Below, piece by piece: positions 15,009 through 15,879 of a DNA stretch of 15,879 bases. The DNA comes from an uncultured Flavobacteriales bacterium (GTDB lineage: Bacteria; Bacteroidota; Bacteroidia; Flavobacteriales_D; SKUL01). Positions within the stretch are counted from its first letter, which is position 1, and each line of letters opens with the position of its first letter. The stretch covers positions 1-15,879 of the forward strand of contig CALDPJ010000396.1 in NCBI GenBank assembly GCA_937911795.1, given 5' to 3'. The notes below the pieces were generated by a model that was given only the letters and a program-made list of their open reading frames with translations, was not told the origin of the DNA and made no database searches. Both the position numbers and the translations under genes were made by a program.

Positions 15009-15512
15009 TTATTTTTTGATTTCGTAATAGTCAGTACTTCCACTCATATCAACCAGTTGATCGTTGATATGAAAGGTCTTTTTCACATTTTCATAGCCGC
15101 ATTCACCAACATAGGTTCCTTCGAGATCAATATCTGTCAGGAGGTACGATAGCGTGCTATCCGATTCAAAATACAAACCGTAGTTGTAACGAACATAGAA
15201 AATGGAGTCGTTACGGAATGGAGTGTGATTGCTCAGCCTAATTTGGTTAGCGGATCCTTCGTAGAAATGGCCGTGGTAAAAAACGGTGTCATCAGGAAAA
15301 GTCAGGCTGTCGCCGGGAACATCAAAATACCGGACCATATAGAATGATTCGAGTTCTTCTTCCGTGAAACTGTCTTCTCCTTCGGTGTTGAATTTGAGAT
15401 AAAGCGCATTGAGATCATCAACGGGTGGCTCATCGCATATTTTAGTACAGGATGCCAGTACTACAAAGGCTGACAGGAGCAGGAATGCCGTGATGTTTAC
15501 AACTTTTTTCAA
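15009..15512 (-). CDS. Small lipoprotein of unknown function
   Basis: From a TTG at 15512 this gives 167 residues beginning MKKVVN, a hydrophobic stretch and the lipobox LASC (C22), then CDEPP, as in an outer-membrane or periplasmic lipoprotein. The mature part is acidic and rich in Tyr, Asp and Ser (YFDVPGDSLTFPDDT, FYVRYNYGLYF, STDYYEIKK), probably all beta. I recognise no family. An earlier in-frame TTG at 15521 would add MCT, but it overlaps the -7 box of a good promoter, so transcription should begin after it. No in-frame ATG exists that keeps the signal sequence. It is the first gene of an apparent operon with the thiolase (8 bases on) and the NlpC/P60 peptidase. Confidence 0.75.
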   Translation of the reverse strand: MKKVVNITAFLLLSAFVVLASCTKICDEPPVDDLNALYLKFNTEGEDSFTEEELESFYMVRYFDVPGDSLTFPDDTVFYHGHFYEGSANQIRLSNHTPFRNDSIFYVRYNYGLYFESDSTLSYLLTDIDLEGTYVGECGYENVKKTFHINDQLVDMSGSTDYYEIKK

Positions 15513-15518
15513 GGTGCA

Positions 15519-15548
15519 CAAAGGTAATAAAAATGAACTTCAGGCCAA
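15519..15548 (-). promoter_or_regulatory. Bacteroidota-type promoter (TTG-N19-TAccTTTG) for the lipoprotein-thiolase-NlpC/P60 operon
   Basis: On the minus strand TTG (15548-15546) is followed by exactly 19 bases and TACCTTTG (15526-15519), matching both the -33 and -7 elements described for the Bacteroides primary sigma factor. Transcription should start near 15512-15515, at or within a few bases of the TTG start codon at 15512. This is the best promoter in the window. Confidence 0.7.
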
Positions 15549-15603
15549 TGGAAATGAATTGACCGGCTCACCATTCGAAACAGTTTGGATCGGAGCGTAA
15601 AAC

Positions 15604-15879
15604 CTAATGCCTTTGTTTCGCCCGGTGACCGTTTGCAGTCGTTACAGCACCCGGGAAATGACAGACGAGGATAGAGTCCATTTGTTTCTGACCAGCGGCA
15701 ATTGCCTCAATTTGTTGCCAGAGTTCATCTGAAATCAGATTTTTCATATCCTGCTGCACTTTTGGTACGCAGGGCATGGTTTCAATCAGTTGCGCGTCCC
15801 ATTCCTTGTGAAAAGTGAGAATGTCGTCCGGATACACCATTTTTCTGGAAGTTCCTTCGTCCATCGCCTTAAAGGGTGA
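15604..15879 (-). CDS. Unrecognised protein, 3' part (5' end beyond the window)
   Basis: An open frame of 91 codons runs from the window edge to a TAG at 15606-15604. Possible internal starts are ATG at 15864 (86 residues) and ATG at 15825, but the frame is open to the last base, so the true start may lie outside. The visible part is soluble and mixed charged: KMVYPDDILTFHKEWD, then an amphipathic stretch LISDELWQQIEAIAAGQKQ, a hydrophobic MDSILVCHFPGAV and a basic end (ANGHRAKQRH). I do not recognise a family. It is the same strand as the lipoprotein operon but separated from it by 91 bases containing a promoter. Confidence 0.5.
   Translation of the reverse strand, partial: SPFKAMDEGTSRKMVYPDDILTFHKEWDAQLIETMPCVPKVQQDMKNLISDELWQQIEAIAAGQKQMDSILVCHFPGAVTTANGHRAKQRH

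Overview
The window looks like a chromosomal segment of a Bacteroidota (Flavobacteriia-like) bacterium. The evidence is a C-terminal type IX secretion sorting domain on a secreted beta-propeller protein, several TAnnTTTG promoter elements (the Bacteroidota -7 box), mostly weak or absent Shine-Dalgarno sites, and Bacteroidota-style ClpB and NlpC/P60 proteins. I see no rRNA, tRNA, insertion sequence, phage gene or CRISPR array. Most genes are recognisable housekeeping or core-metabolism genes.

Layout. (1) 145-5871, plus strand: a complete seven-gene Mrp (Mnh) cation/proton antiporter operon, mrpA-B-C-D-E-F-G. Most genes overlap by a few bases, except for a 64-base gap between mrpD and mrpE. (2) 7458-5887, minus strand: a two-gene operon of a [4Fe-4S] APS/PAPS reductase (CysH) and an NAD-dependent sugar-nucleotide epimerase, 3 bases apart. 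(3) 7546-8142, plus strand: a DUF1801/YdeI-like protein, divergent from cysH across an 87-base region with a -7 box for each direction. (4) 11293-8150, minus strand: clpB followed by a SixA-type histidine phosphatase. A strong hairpin with a T7 tract lies directly in front of the phosphatase start codon. (5) 11592-13037, plus strand: a secreted choice-of-anchor B protein with a T9SS sorting domain. (6) 15512-13045, minus strand: an apparent three-gene operon of a small lipoprotein, an acetyl-CoA acetyltransferase and an NlpC/P60 peptidase, led by a textbook TTG-N19-TAccTTTG promoter. (7) 15604-15879, minus strand: the 3' part of an unrecognised gene that runs off the window.

How the genes work together: the Mrp proteins form one membrane complex for Na+/H+ exchange and pH homeostasis. 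CysH makes sulfite for sulfur assimilation, and its tight coupling to a sugar-nucleotide epimerase is unusual. ClpB is the stress disaggregase.

The most interesting signals are regulatory. Three genes (cysH, the T9SS protein and the lipoprotein) have a TACCTTT(G/A) box only 4-6 bases before the start codon, which suggests leaderless or near-leaderless transcripts, two of them on non-ATG starts. The clpB-sixA junction also combines a promoter-like box, a hairpin and a T tract against a start codon. I did not find a convincing new multi-gene defence or mobile system.
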